DNA of 64,000 bases from Bin87 sp965203985 (GTDB taxonomy: Bacteria; Chloroflexota; Dehalococcoidia; Lucifugimonadales; UBA3495). Position numbers and translations under genes: made by a program. Numbering within the stretch: the first letter of the stretch is position 1; each line of letters begins with the position of its first letter. Location of the stretch: the NCBI GenBank assembly GCA_965203985.1, contig CBDBDS010000013.1, positions 930,001 through 994,000 of the forward strand, given 5' to 3'. The notes beneath the pieces were generated by a model. The model did no database searches. It worked only from the letters and a program-made list of their open reading frames with translations, and was not told the origin of the DNA. This document shows positions 14,887 to 23,291 of this stretch, in pieces.

Positions 14887-15603
14887 ATGACTACCAAGCT
14901 GCCGAGGGCCGGCGCAGAAATTCACTACCCCGACTCGGATGATGAGCCATTGCCCGACGGACGTTATCAAGAGCCTTACTTCACGGAAATCGTCGGCACG
15001 GTCCGGGAGCATTTTCGCAATCGTCCGGACGTGGAGGTGAGCGGCAACACGTTCATCTATTACGAAGAGGGCAACCCGCGGCGGTTCATTTCGCCCGACC
15101 TGCACGTGACCCTGGGCGTCACCGCCGAAGGGTTTGCGTCTATGGACTACCGTAACACCTACCTGGTGTGGGAGATTGGCAAGCCGGCCGATTTTGTGCT
15201 GGAAATCGCTTCCGAAAGCACCGCCCTCCGGGACATCACCGAGAAGCGGGAACTGTACGCGCGGATCGGCTTTGGCGAATACTGGCGTTTTGACGGCACC
15301 GGCGGCGAGTTCTACCGCGAGCCGCTGGTGGGCGAATACTTGGCCGACGGCGAATATCATCGGTTTGAAGTTGCGCCCGACACGGAAGGCCGACCCTGCG
15401 GATTCAGCCCGGCCCTGGGGCTGTGGTTGTATTGGGAGTCCGGCCAATTGCGGTTCTACGACCCGTCAACCGGGGAATGGTTGCAGACCCGGGCGGAGGA
15501 ACGCGCCGCCCTTGAAGAAGCACAGGCAGCGCAACAAGCTGCAGAATCCCAGGTAGCCGAGTTGCAAGCGGAACTGCGCCGTCTGCGCGGCGAATCAGTC
15601 TGA
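14887..15603 (+). CDS. Uma2 family protein with C-terminal coiled coil
   Basis: The 238-residue protein belongs to the Uma2 (DUF820) PD-(D/E)XK-like family: PDLHVTLGV supplies the first acidic residue, FVLEIASEST the second, then EKRELYARIGFGEYWRFDG. Start ATG 14887 has GCGAGG upstream. The C-terminal 40 residues form a Glu/Ala/Gln coiled coil. The 3' end overlaps the convergent rsmI gene by 9 bp. Uma2 proteins are predicted endonucleases that expand greatly in cyanobacteria and Chloroflexota; the biological role is not established. Confidence 0.85.
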   Translation: MTTKLPRAGAEIHYPDSDDEPLPDGRYQEPYFTEIVGTVREHFRNRPDVEVSGNTFIYYEEGNPRRFISPDLHVTLGVTAEGFASMDYRNTYLVWEIGKPADFVLEIASESTALRDITEKRELYARIGFGEYWRFDGTGGEFYREPLVGEYLADGEYHRFEVAPDTEGRPCGFSPALGLWLYWESGQLRFYDPSTGEWLQTRAEERAALEEAQAAQQAAESQVAELQAELRRLRGESV

Positions 15604-16476
15604 TCTGCCGGTCTCGACCCACAGGGCATAGACGGCGCGGCGCGGCAGGCCGGTGGAGGCGACGACCTCGGCCACCGCGTCGCGCCCGCGTTTGCCAGCG
15701 GCGCGGTGGCCGGTGAGGGCCTGGCGGGCCGCTTCCATTCGCTCTTCCTCGCTCAGCGAGTCTTCTTGGTCGTCGAGGCTGGTCGGGCCGATGACGATGG
15801 TGAATTCGCCTCGGGGCTCGGTGAAGTGGTCGAGCGCGTCGGAGGCGGACCCGCGCCAGACCTCCTCGTGGATCTTGGTGAGTTCGCGGCAGACGGCGAT
15901 CAGTGGGTCGTTCAGGGCATCGGTGATGTCGGTCAGGGTGGCCCGTAGGCGGTTGGGCGATTCGAACAGGACGACGGTCTGCTCCGAGCGAGCGGCTTCG
16001 ACGAGTCTTGCCGAGCGGTCGGAATGCCGGCGGGGCAGGAAGCCGAGGAACACGAACCGGTCGGCTGGAAAACCCGCGACGGAGAGCGCGGCGGTCACGG
16101 CCGACACGCCGGGTATGCTGACCACGGAATGACCAGCCTGGGCGATGGCGGCAACTAAACCAGCGCCCGGGTCGCTGACCGCAGGTGAGCCGGCGTCGGT
16201 GGCCAGGGCGACGTCGCCCTCGGCGAGGGCGTCCAGCAGGCGGGGCAGTTGCCGTTTCCAGTTGTGCTCGTGGCAGCTGATCAGCCGCGGATGGGCGTCG
16301 AGATGGGCCAGCAGGCGTCGGGTGACGCGGGTGTCCTCGGCGGCAACCAGGGGCACGGAGGACAGGATGCGGCTGGCGCGGAGAGTAAGGTCCTCCAGGT
16401 TGCCGATGGGGGTGCCGATGACGTAGAGGGTGCCCACGGGGAGAGTATAGCGTGCGTTAGTGAGAGAGGCTGTCAC
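15595..16476 (-). CDS. rsmI: 16S rRNA 2'-O-ribose C1402 methyltransferase RsmI
   Basis: The 293-residue protein has the tetrapyrrole-methylase fold of RsmI: GTLYVIGTPIGNLEDLTLRA at the N-terminus, VAAEDTRVTRRLL, ALATDAGSPAVSDPG (SAM-binding region) and GFLPRR. It 2'-O-methylates C1402 in the ribosomal decoding centre. GTG 16476 is the longest start; GTG 16437 six bases after a TATACT box would give a leaderless mRNA and is equally plausible. Length is normal for the family. The stop lies inside the end of a convergent Uma2 gene. Confidence 0.92.
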   Translation of the reverse strand: MTASLTNARYTLPVGTLYVIGTPIGNLEDLTLRASRILSSVPLVAAEDTRVTRRLLAHLDAHPRLISCHEHNWKRQLPRLLDALAEGDVALATDAGSPAVSDPGAGLVAAIAQAGHSVVSIPGVSAVTAALSVAGFPADRFVFLGFLPRRHSDRSARLVEAARSEQTVVLFESPNRLRATLTDITDALNDPLIAVCRELTKIHEEVWRGSASDALDHFTEPRGEFTIVIGPTSLDDQEDSLSEEERMEAARQALTGHRAAGKRGRDAVAEVVASTGLPRRAVYALWVETGRSD

Positions 16477-16519
16477 TGGTACAATTGGCTACAGATTTGA
16501 CGATGGCAATATCAAGGAC

Positions 16520-16735
16520 ATGAAAGCATGTGGCTCGCGAGGTTTTACCTTGGAAATCGCACCTACGTTCGAATACATTACCTTGCTGAAATCGGTACTC
16601 ATGAGCGTCGGCATTTCGGTCGCGGCTGTGAGTATCATCCAATTCTTGATTTCCAAGCATCCGGTCTGGTTTGCCGCTTTCATAACTGGTTCAGTCCTCA
16701 CTGCCATCGGTAGCTTTTTCGTCGGCTTTTTATGA
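16520..16735 (+). CDS. Small two-helix membrane protein
   Basis: From ATG 16520 the product is 71 residues with two hydrophobic helices (LLKSVLMSVGISVAAVSII and WFAAFITGSVLTAIGSFFVG). GTG 16460 would add 20 residues but runs into the divergent rsmI start. AAGG sits too near ATG 16520 to be a good site, so the start is uncertain. No family is recognised. Confidence 0.4.
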   Translation: MKACGSRGFTLEIAPTFEYITLLKSVLMSVGISVAAVSIIQFLISKHPVWFAAFITGSVLTAIGSFFVGFL

Positions 16736-16756
16736 TCTTTGACAGAGGAGATTGCA

Positions 16757-16921
16757 ATGCCGGATTGGGCACGCGGCACGGGGAGTCAATGGCATGTCGC
16801 CGGGGTTGGTTCTGCCGTCGTCAGTAGACTGGAGACCGGCCCAGAGGCACGACATACCCATGGCTATCTGAACGTCATAGGCATCGGCATACTCCCGCCG
16901 TCGTTCTCATGCCGGTCATAG
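16757..16921 (+). CDS. Possible small protein (54 aa)
   Basis: ATG 16757 has GAGGAG at 16745-16750, a well-spaced ribosome binding site. The frame encodes 54 residues (starting MPDWARGTGSQWHVAG) with no recognisable domain and overlaps the 3' end of the convergent gene by 58 bp. It may be a small gene following the membrane protein at 16520 or merely chance. Confidence 0.25.
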   Translation: MPDWARGTGSQWHVAGVGSAVVSRLETGPEARHTHGYLNVIGIGILPPSFSCRS

Positions 16922-17820
16922 CCGATTATGGTGTAGCTCGGTTTGCCGGCGGCGGGCTGGCGGATGCTGACGCGCAGCGTGATTGACCGTTCCAGCAGAT
17001 CGTTGATATCGGCGTCGTCGCGCAGGGAGTGGGCTACGTTGGCGGAGAGTGTCTCTCCGGTTGCATAGTTGACAAATTCAGCCCGACGACTGTCCGGCAG
17101 ATAGCCCTGGAAATGGCCGGTAAGCTCGCGCTGCTCCACGCTGATATTAGCCGGATTCAGGATGCGCAGGCTGCGCTTTACCTGCGCGGTGTCCTGGAAT
17201 CGGAACCGGTCGCCGTTGTATGCCAGCCCGCAAACGGCGCGGTGATATGCTACGATCTTCAAGAAACCGTGCGCGTTGGAAAGCACGCGATGGTGGGACC
17301 CGGCGATGGAGTCGTCTTCATTACAATCGCCGTCACCGTCGCCGTAGGCTGCCGCCGCCTTCAGCAGGATGTGGACTTGTTCGATACCCCGCTCGGTGGG
17401 AGACGGGTCGGGGCCGTCCGTGGGATTGGCTTCTTCAATCTCAAAACCGAATGAGCCGGTGGCAACGTTGGTAATCAGCAGGCGATAGTTTTCGCGGTTG
17501 GGGATGGGGCCTCGGTGCGAAAGCCGGCCCACCAGACTGGCGCCGGCGGACGCCACGGCGCTCTCGTACTTTTCCAGGGCTTGGTGAGCAAAGGCGGCGT
17601 CAATGCCTCGGCGGTATGCCACGGGTGCACCGTCGAAAGTGATGCGGGCGGTAGCCGGCCAGCGTGCTGGCGGGGTGAAGGCGGCCAGTTTCTCGGCAAT
17701 CCGTTCCCGCTCAGACTCCAGGCTCATCCGGGAGATTACCGCGGACTCCGGCGTCATCGCCAGCAAACTGTCCAGTTCTCCCAGCCCTGAGCGGAGCCAT
17801 TCGTATTCCTGACGGTCCAT
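16864..17820 (-). CDS. Unknown protein partnered with DUF6932
   Basis: The 318-residue product starts at ATG 17820 with AGGAGG upstream, 11 bp after the stop of the DUF6932 gene, so the two form an operon. Residues 1-50 are helical and charged (EYEWLRSGLGELDSLL, LESERERIAEKLAAF). A beta-rich middle (ARITFDGAPVAYRRGID, YRLLITNVATGSFGFEIEEA) contains a conserved-looking IPNRENY segment. The C-terminal half (VKRSLRILNPANISVEQRE, ITLRVSIRQPA, YTIIGYD) is beta-rich. I know similar proteins only as uncharacterised neighbours of DUF6932-type genes. No catalytic motif is obvious. Confidence 0.7.
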   Translation of the reverse strand: MDRQEYEWLRSGLGELDSLLAMTPESAVISRMSLESERERIAEKLAAFTPPARWPATARITFDGAPVAYRRGIDAAFAHQALEKYESAVASAGASLVGRLSHRGPIPNRENYRLLITNVATGSFGFEIEEANPTDGPDPSPTERGIEQVHILLKAAAAYGDGDGDCNEDDSIAGSHHRVLSNAHGFLKIVAYHRAVCGLAYNGDRFRFQDTAQVKRSLRILNPANISVEQRELTGHFQGYLPDSRRAEFVNYATGETLSANVAHSLRDDADINDLLERSITLRVSIRQPAAGKPSYTIIGYDRHENDGGSMPMPMTFR

Positions 17821-17831
17821 AACACCGCCTC

Positions 17832-18422
17832 CTATCTGCCGGCCATTTGTCCCAGAGCAATTTGTGCGTCCGTATCGTCGCGGTCGAACAGGTCAAGCTC
17901 CAGATAGCCTTTCCACTGTGGTTCTCCGGTCTCCTCTCGGCGGGTGTGTGACCATAAGCCGTTGAAGTAGGCAAAGCTATGCGCCAGATCGTATATGCTA
18001 TAACTTTCGAGGCCAATAAATAAATTATCAATGCGGTACAAGTTTTTACCCCTATCTCGATCAAATATCGCCGGAATTTGATTGTGCAAATCCTCTTCCG
18101 TGTAACCGCGCGGTAGATGAAAGAATGTCACCACGTCAATGTCGCGCGGTTCCCGGTTGGCGATTTGCACTATATCGGTGACGAAACTGCCGTTCACCCA
18201 CTGGAATCCCCGCGTGAGCCCAGCTTGGTGCAGTTCAGCGCGAAAATCCAGCAATCCGGCAAGCAACTGGCGCCGCGCAGCTGTGCTCCCAAAGCGCCGT
18301 ATCACGTCGGTAATCGAAGCGCGGTACGGAGAACGGTTACCCAATTCTACCCCTGTGAGAAGGTATGGAGGCAGCAAGCCTCGGTTATCCCATTCGGGGA
18401 TAGGGTTGGGATTGGCGGTCAT
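17832..18422 (-). CDS. DUF6932 protein, nucleotidyltransferase-like
   Basis: The 196-residue protein opens with IPEWDNRGLLPPYLLTG and then a helix with a conserved-looking Arg pair (TAARRQLLAGLLDFRAEL). The core FQWVNGSFVTD, followed 10 residues later by PRDIDVVTFF, matches the GS...DxD arrangement of minimal nucleotidyltransferases and DUF6932. Such proteins may add nucleotides to a partner or substrate; MNT-type antitoxins work this way. It is transcribed with the 318-residue gene downstream. Enzyme activity is inferred from the motif, and no partner toxin is known. Confidence 0.72.
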   Translation of the reverse strand: MTANPNPIPEWDNRGLLPPYLLTGVELGNRSPYRASITDVIRRFGSTAARRQLLAGLLDFRAELHQAGLTRGFQWVNGSFVTDIVQIANREPRDIDVVTFFHLPRGYTEEDLHNQIPAIFDRDRGKNLYRIDNLFIGLESYSIYDLAHSFAYFNGLWSHTRREETGEPQWKGYLELDLFDRDDTDAQIALGQMAGR

Positions 18423-18597
18423 CGCTTGAAAGAGCCCCTACTGGTACGTAACTATACTAACCTTCGGAGCGGCGACAATCCCACCGGCCTCGGCAATGAC
18501 GGAGTGGGGCGCGCGTGACCATCTCCATCTCCCCGACGGCGCCCCTGCTAGAATGACGGACACAAGGCAGAACGGTATGCGGCGCGGAGCGATAATA

Positions 18598-18876
18598 ATG
18601 GCATTCAACGAAGGAGACGCGCCGGCCATTGGCCGCGCCATCTACCGCGAGAAGATACACCCTACCCTGGGGCCGGAGCACAAGGGCAAGATCGTGGTCA
18701 TCGATGTCAAGAGCGGCGACTACGCGATTGCCGACCGGCACCTGGACGCCGACATCGAGCTGCGGAAGCGACGACCGGACGCCTTTACCTGGGAGGAATG
18801 GGTGGACGTGCCGGTGACGTACCGCGTACACCCCAGCGTCGTGACCAGACCCTATACTACTGACCCTTATGATTGA
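18598..18876 (+). CDS. Small protein upstream of aspartic protease (antitoxin-like)
   Basis: The 92-residue product from ATG 18598 contains EHKGKIVVIDVKSGDYAIA followed by LRKRRPDAFTW. The same layout is seen in cyanobacterial small proteins encoded just before clan AA aspartic proteases. An upstream ATG (18577) is also possible. The stop codon overlaps the start of the protease gene by 8 bp, so translation is coupled. A role as partner, substrate or antitoxin of the protease is inferred only. Confidence 0.6.
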   Translation: MAFNEGDAPAIGRAIYREKIHPTLGPEHKGKIVVIDVKSGDYAIADRHLDADIELRKRRPDAFTWEEWVDVPVTYRVHPSVVTRPYTTDPYD

Positions 18877-19249
18877 GGGCACGGTGAAGCGGAGTTCTGA
18901 CGGTGGGCTAGAGGCTTGGGTAGCCCTGTCCGTGATGGCCGTCGATGGCGAACTGCAACAGTGCGACGTTATCGTGGACACCGGGTTCACCGGCTGGCTC
19001 ACCCTCCCGGAAGCCGACATCCGGCGGCTTGGATTAGCCGGCGTAGGTTACCGGGACAGTGTTACCGCCAGCGGTAACATGGAAAGGTTTGATTACTACA
19101 AAACTTGGGTGTTGTGGCACGGCCGTCTGCATGAAATTGAGGTTTTCCAGTCCATAGACCAGCCGCTCCTGGGCATGGAGTTGCTGGAAGGCAGCCGGGT
19201 TGCCGTGGACGCCTGGGACGGCGGAGACGTAACCATCCGGGAAGCCTGA
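18869..19249 (+). CDS. Clan AA (retropepsin-like) aspartic protease
   Basis: The 126-residue protein has one catalytic motif, VIVDTGFTGWLTLP (Asp37-Thr-Gly), and a C-terminal LLGMELLEG strand, as in single-lobe retropepsin-like proteases that act as dimers. It overlaps the upstream small gene by 8 bp in a two-gene unit. The target is unknown. Its size and pairing match the family often described as clan AA aspartic protease in cyanobacteria. Confidence 0.8.
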   Translation: MIEGTVKRSSDGGLEAWVALSVMAVDGELQQCDVIVDTGFTGWLTLPEADIRRLGLAGVGYRDSVTASGNMERFDYYKTWVLWHGRLHEIEVFQSIDQPLLGMELLEGSRVAVDAWDGGDVTIREA

Positions 19250-19385
19250 CCGAACCGCCAGCGCGTCGCCGGCTTACGTTTCGCTGCTGGCACGTACCCG
19301 GAGCCGGGGCAGTTTGTGCCTCTGTGATAGCATGGGTGTGCCTCTTACCGGAGGCGACCCATATTTTGTCGAGGAGTTTCGTTTT

Positions 19386-21053
19386 ATGCCGGAGTTGAAT
19401 GGTGGGCATCTGTTCATTCGCTGCCTGAAGCAGGAAGGGGTGCAGAAGGTCTTTACGATTGTCGGGGACACGATTCTGCCCCTGGTGGACGCGGCGGCCG
19501 ACGAGGGCATCGAGTTCATCGACACGCGGCACGAGGGCGCGGCGATGCACATGGCCGACGGCTATGCCCGCATCACCGGCCAGCCGGCGGTGGCTCTGTT
19601 CACCGGCGGTCCAGGCTTCGCCAACGCCATCTCCGGCCTGCCCGCCATCTACACCTCCGAGAGCCCGGTGATCTTCGTGGCCGGCTGCGCCGAGTTGCCC
19701 GAGAAGGGACAGGCAACCTTCCAGGAGATCGACCAGGTGGCCATGGCGGCGCCCGTTTCGAAGGGGTCGTGGCTGATCCACGAGAAGAACCGCATCCCCG
19801 AGTTCGTTGCGACGGCATTCCGCACGGCGATGAGCGGCCGGCCGGGACCAGTGCACCTGACCTTGCCCATCGACCTGCAGGAAGCGCCCATCAGCGAGGA
19901 GGACCTGCCGCCATTCCTGCCCCAGGAGTACCGCAACATGGGACGGTCCCAAGGCGACCCCAAGCTGATCGAGCAGGCGGCGAACCTGATGGCAAATGCC
20001 CAGCGTCCCGTCATCATCGTGGGCAATCCGGCGCGCTACTCCGTCGAGCCGGCGCAGCTGGAGGCGCTTGCGGAGGCCACGGGCGCGCCGATCTTCACCG
20101 TGGAGCAGGCGCGGGGTCTGATCGACGACCTGCATCCGCTGTGCTTCGGGTACGCCGACGGCGCGCTGAACCGCACGGCCCGCAAGTTCCGCGAGGCGGA
20201 CGTTGTGCTGCTGCTGGGCAAGCGGCTGGATCATCGCTATCGCTATGGCGGGGTCTTCAACGCCGACGCCAAGTTGATCCAAGCCGATCCGTCCGAGGCC
20301 GAGATCGGCCGTAACAGGGGCGTGGCCGTGGGTCTGCTGGGCGACCTGGGCGCTATCGTGGACCAGTTGACCGGCGCGGCGAAGCACAACGGCAACGTGG
20401 GACCGTGGATCAGCGAGTTGAAGCAGGAGCAGGAGGCCTGGCTGAACAGCCTGCGCAGCAACGTCGTCAACGAGGCGCCGATGCACCCGCTGGACGTGTA
20501 CACGCGCATCGAGCACCTGGTGGACGAGGACACGTTCATCATCCTGGACGGCGGCGACTACGTGCAGTGGGGGCGCTGCTACCTGCCGGCGCGGTCGCCG
20601 GGGCATTTCATGCGCCTGGGGCCGTTGAGTCACCTGGGCGGAGCGATCCCCTACGCCATGGCCGCCAAGCTGGCCTATCCCGACAGCAAGGTGCTGGCGT
20701 TCATGGGCGACGGTTCCTTCGGGTTCTACTCCATGGAGTACGACACGTGCATCCGGCACAACCTGAACATCACCGGCATCATGGGCAACGACGGGAACTG
20801 GGGTATCGACCGCACCTTCCAGCTCGCCTACTTCGGGCGGGACGTGGGAACGGCACTGAGGCCGGGCGTCCGCTACGACCAGGTGGTGGAGGGCATCGGC
20901 GGCTACGCTGAACTGGTGGAACAGCCCGATGAGGTAGCGCCGGCGGTGGAGCGGGCCATCAACTCGGGCCGACCGTCGCTGGTGAACATTACGGTAAAGT
21001 CGGGAGCCAGCCCGCTGGCCGACGCGATGATCGCGCGGCGGACGGGAGGATGA
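19386..21053 (+). CDS. ThDP-dependent enzyme, acetolactate synthase family
   Basis: The 555-residue protein starts at ATG 19386 after GAGGAG. The catalytic Glu sits in DTRHEGAAMHMADGYAR in the N-terminal PYR domain; the middle FAD/NAD-type domain follows; the PP domain has the ThDP-binding motif GDGSFGFYSMEYD...NDGNWG. The overall match is to acetolactate-synthase-like decarboxylases (acetolactate synthase, oxalyl-CoA decarboxylase and relatives). No small regulatory subunit (IlvN) gene is nearby, which argues against a biosynthetic acetolactate synthase. Substrate is not assigned. Confidence 0.88.
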   Translation: MPELNGGHLFIRCLKQEGVQKVFTIVGDTILPLVDAAADEGIEFIDTRHEGAAMHMADGYARITGQPAVALFTGGPGFANAISGLPAIYTSESPVIFVAGCAELPEKGQATFQEIDQVAMAAPVSKGSWLIHEKNRIPEFVATAFRTAMSGRPGPVHLTLPIDLQEAPISEEDLPPFLPQEYRNMGRSQGDPKLIEQAANLMANAQRPVIIVGNPARYSVEPAQLEALAEATGAPIFTVEQARGLIDDLHPLCFGYADGALNRTARKFREADVVLLLGKRLDHRYRYGGVFNADAKLIQADPSEAEIGRNRGVAVGLLGDLGAIVDQLTGAAKHNGNVGPWISELKQEQEAWLNSLRSNVVNEAPMHPLDVYTRIEHLVDEDTFIILDGGDYVQWGRCYLPARSPGHFMRLGPLSHLGGAIPYAMAAKLAYPDSKVLAFMGDGSFGFYSMEYDTCIRHNLNITGIMGNDGNWGIDRTFQLAYFGRDVGTALRPGVRYDQVVEGIGGYAELVEQPDEVAPAVERAINSGRPSLVNITVKSGASPLADAMIARRTGG

Positions 21054-21101
21054 CGATTCACCGTACCGCGTCAGGCCGTTGTGCGTTGGCAACGTACAAT
21101 A

Positions 21102-21380
21102 ATGATACGTAACTTCCGACACAACGGCCTGCGGCGTTTCTGGGAGCGCGGGGAGCGGAGCCGGGTGCCCCCGGAGTACGCTGATAGAATCCACCGCATT
21201 ATAGCCATACTGGATGGGCCGACTCCGCTGAGGCGCATGGCTCGTACCGGATACCGGATGCACCGATTGCGCGGCGACCGGGCTGGATACTGGTCTGTGC
21301 GGGTTTCCGCTAACTGGCGCATTGTCTTCCGGCATGAAGGCGCGGACGTCTATGACGTAGACCTGGTCGATTATCATTAG
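21102..21380 (+). CDS. higB: HigB-like RelE-superfamily toxin
   Basis: The 92-residue protein begins MIRNFRHNGLRRFWERG and ends GYWSVRVSANWRIVFRHEG...YDVDLVDYH, the pattern of HigB mRNA interferases. The conserved GYWSVRVSANWR region contains the basic residues that contact RNA. It is followed by an antitoxin gene whose RBS overlaps the toxin stop. An in-frame start at 21081 exists; ATG 21102 fits the family better. It is predicted to cleave mRNA on the ribosome. Confidence 0.85.
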   Translation: MIRNFRHNGLRRFWERGERSRVPPEYADRIHRIIAILDGPTPLRRMARTGYRMHRLRGDRAGYWSVRVSANWRIVFRHEGADVYDVDLVDYH

Positions 21381-21392
21381 GAGGTTGTAACG

Positions 21393-22070
21393 ATGATGAT
21401 GAAAGCCCCGCCCCATCCGGGGAAAATACTCCTGCATGACGACATCGAGCCTCTCGGTATCACCGTGTCCCAGGCGGCTAAGCATCTCGGCATTGGTTAC
21501 TCCGAATTGGATGACATCGTGAATTCCCGGGCCGGTATCTCCCCCGAAATGTCCATCCGCATCTACAAAGCTTTTGGGGGCGGCCTCTCAACTGGACACA
21601 GCCTGCAATTGTATTACGACCTCGCCCAGGTTTTTCACAGTGACCACGGCATCAAGGTTAAACGCCTGGGCGACCCGCTGGGCGAGTTTGGCTTGCCAGT
21701 GGACGAACCGCTCCATCCCGGCCAGGTGTTGCTCCACGAATGTTTGGAACCGATGGGCCTCACCGTTGCCGAGGCGGCCGAGCACCTGGGCGTCAGCTAT
21801 GAAGAACTGGATGACCTGGTGAACTGTCGCGCGTCCCTGACGCCGGAGATGATTATCCGTATCGACCAGGCTTTCGGCGGCCACCCGCAGAAATGGTCGG
21901 CTCTCCAGGCCAACTACGACGTCGCCAAGGTGGCCATGGAGCGCGCCCACGAGATCAAGGTGCGCCGGCTATGGCGGCAAGACCCGGACACCCACGAGCC
22001 CATCCTGCTGGACACGTCAGGCGTGGAAGCGACAACCGCAACGACTGACCGCGAAGACATCGTCAAGTAA
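21393..22070 (+). CDS. higA: Double-domain HigA-type antitoxin
   Basis: The 225-residue product contains two consecutive HigA-like HTH_XRE units: residues about 7-92 (HPGKILLHDDIEPLGITVSQAAKHLGI) and about 105-192 (HPGQVLLHECLEPMGLTVAEAAEHLGV). Each unit alone equals a normal HigA of about 95 residues. AGGAGG overlaps the higB stop, and the ATG codons at 21393, 21396 and 21399 are alternative starts. It should bind and neutralise HigB and repress the operon. The internal duplication is unusual and could bind two half-sites at once. Confidence 0.85.
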   Translation: MMMKAPPHPGKILLHDDIEPLGITVSQAAKHLGIGYSELDDIVNSRAGISPEMSIRIYKAFGGGLSTGHSLQLYYDLAQVFHSDHGIKVKRLGDPLGEFGLPVDEPLHPGQVLLHECLEPMGLTVAEAAEHLGVSYEELDDLVNCRASLTPEMIIRIDQAFGGHPQKWSALQANYDVAKVAMERAHEIKVRRLWRQDPDTHEPILLDTSGVEATTATTDREDIVK

Positions 22071-22099
22071 CCGTATCAGGCGAACCAAGGAGGCGCATT

Positions 22100-23185
22100 A
22101 TGCAGTTCGGAATTTTCACCATTGTTCCGTATCACCAGGACTTCACGCCGCCGCAGGCGTTGAACGACGCCCTGGAGCAGATCCGGTTCGCCGACGAGGC
22201 GGGTCTGGACGAGGCCTGGCTGGGCGAGCACCGCTTCTCGCGTCACGGGTTGCTGTCGGGCATCTGGTCGTTCCTGGGTGCGGTGGCCGGCAGCACCAAG
22301 CAGATTCGCATTGGCACCGCGGTGATCGTGCTGCCCCTGCACAATCCCGTGCTGGTCGCCGAGGAAGTGGCCATGCTGGACGTCATCAGTGGGGGCCGCA
22401 TCAACTTCGGCATCGGCGCCGGTTACCAGCAGCAGGAGTTCGACGGCGTGGGCGTGGACATCGACACCAGCCGGGAGCGGTTCCAGGAAGCCGTGGACGT
22501 GATGATCAAGGCGTGGACCGAGGAGACGCTGACCTTCCACGGGAAGTACACCAACGTTGACGACGTTTGGGTGCTGCCCAAGCCGGTGCAGAAGCCCTAT
22601 CCGCCGCTGTTCCAGGCCGTGAGCACCAGCCCGGCCAGCATCGACTTTGCCGCCAGCCGAAACATCCAAGTCATCACCGGCGGACCGACCGACATCCTGG
22701 GCCAGGCGCCGCAGGTGATCCAGCTGTGGCGCGAGAAGATGGACGAGTACGGCCATCCCCACGCGCACCTGGACCCGCCGATGTCCAAGTCGATTTACGT
22801 TGCGCCGACCATGGAAGAGGCGGAACGGGATCCCGTCGGGCTGGAGGACTTCTCATCCCGGGTGCTGCGCTCCATCGGCAGCAACGGCGCTCCCATCGGG
22901 ATGCCCATGGACCGCAACGGCAACATCGCCAAGGGTTACGAGCACTGGGCCAACCGCCAGGCGGACCGGGACCGCCGGGACGACGTTGGCCACGCCGGCC
23001 TGCCGCCGCTGCGGGGGACGCCGGAGGTGGTCGCGGAAAGGTTGAAGGAAGTGCAGGCGGCGGGGATCAACCACGTCTTCGGCAACTTCGGGTTCGCCGG
23101 CCTGCCGCATTCCAAGGTGATGCGCTCGATAGAGTTGTTTGCCACGGAGGTAATGCCGCACTTCCAGGAGGCGGCGGTGGCGTAG
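22100..23185 (+). CDS. LLM class flavin-dependent oxidoreductase
   Basis: The 361-residue protein is a bacterial-luciferase-like TIM barrel. It starts MQFGIFTIVPYHQDFTP, has DEAWLGEHRFSRHG, KQIRIGTAVIVLPLHNPVLVAEEVAMLD and GRINFGIGAGYQQQEF, the usual flavin and substrate contacts, and PKPVQKPYPPL later. AAGGAGG precedes the ATG. These enzymes oxidise diverse organic substrates with FMN or F420. Another two occur at 38501 and 47300 in this window. A strong terminator follows the gene. Confidence 0.9.
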   Translation: MQFGIFTIVPYHQDFTPPQALNDALEQIRFADEAGLDEAWLGEHRFSRHGLLSGIWSFLGAVAGSTKQIRIGTAVIVLPLHNPVLVAEEVAMLDVISGGRINFGIGAGYQQQEFDGVGVDIDTSRERFQEAVDVMIKAWTEETLTFHGKYTNVDDVWVLPKPVQKPYPPLFQAVSTSPASIDFAASRNIQVITGGPTDILGQAPQVIQLWREKMDEYGHPHAHLDPPMSKSIYVAPTMEEAERDPVGLEDFSSRVLRSIGSNGAPIGMPMDRNGNIAKGYEHWANRQADRDRRDDVGHAGLPPLRGTPEVVAERLKEVQAAGINHVFGNFGFAGLPHSKVMRSIELFATEVMPHFQEAAVA

Positions 23186-23225
23186 AAATTCAGCCCCGCG
23201 GGTCGAAATTGCTGACAGGTTTCGG

Positions 23226-23273
23226 ATGGGGAGTGACCGTGCGGATGGTACGCTGGTCACTCCCCATTGTTTG
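23226..23273 (+). terminator. Terminator after the flavin oxidoreductase gene
   Basis: A perfect 13-bp stem (ATGGGGAGTGACC with GGTCACTCCCCAT) encloses a 16-base loop and is followed by TGTTTGT. It begins 40 bp after the stop and ends 24 bp before the next gene. Confidence 0.75.
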
Positions 23274-23291
23274 TGCTATTGGTGAATAGCC

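Noticed and set aside
19062..21485. Long antisense frame over the ThDP enzyme and HigB
   Set aside because: Its composition follows the reverse complement of real genes, and it crosses several genes with clear motifs.
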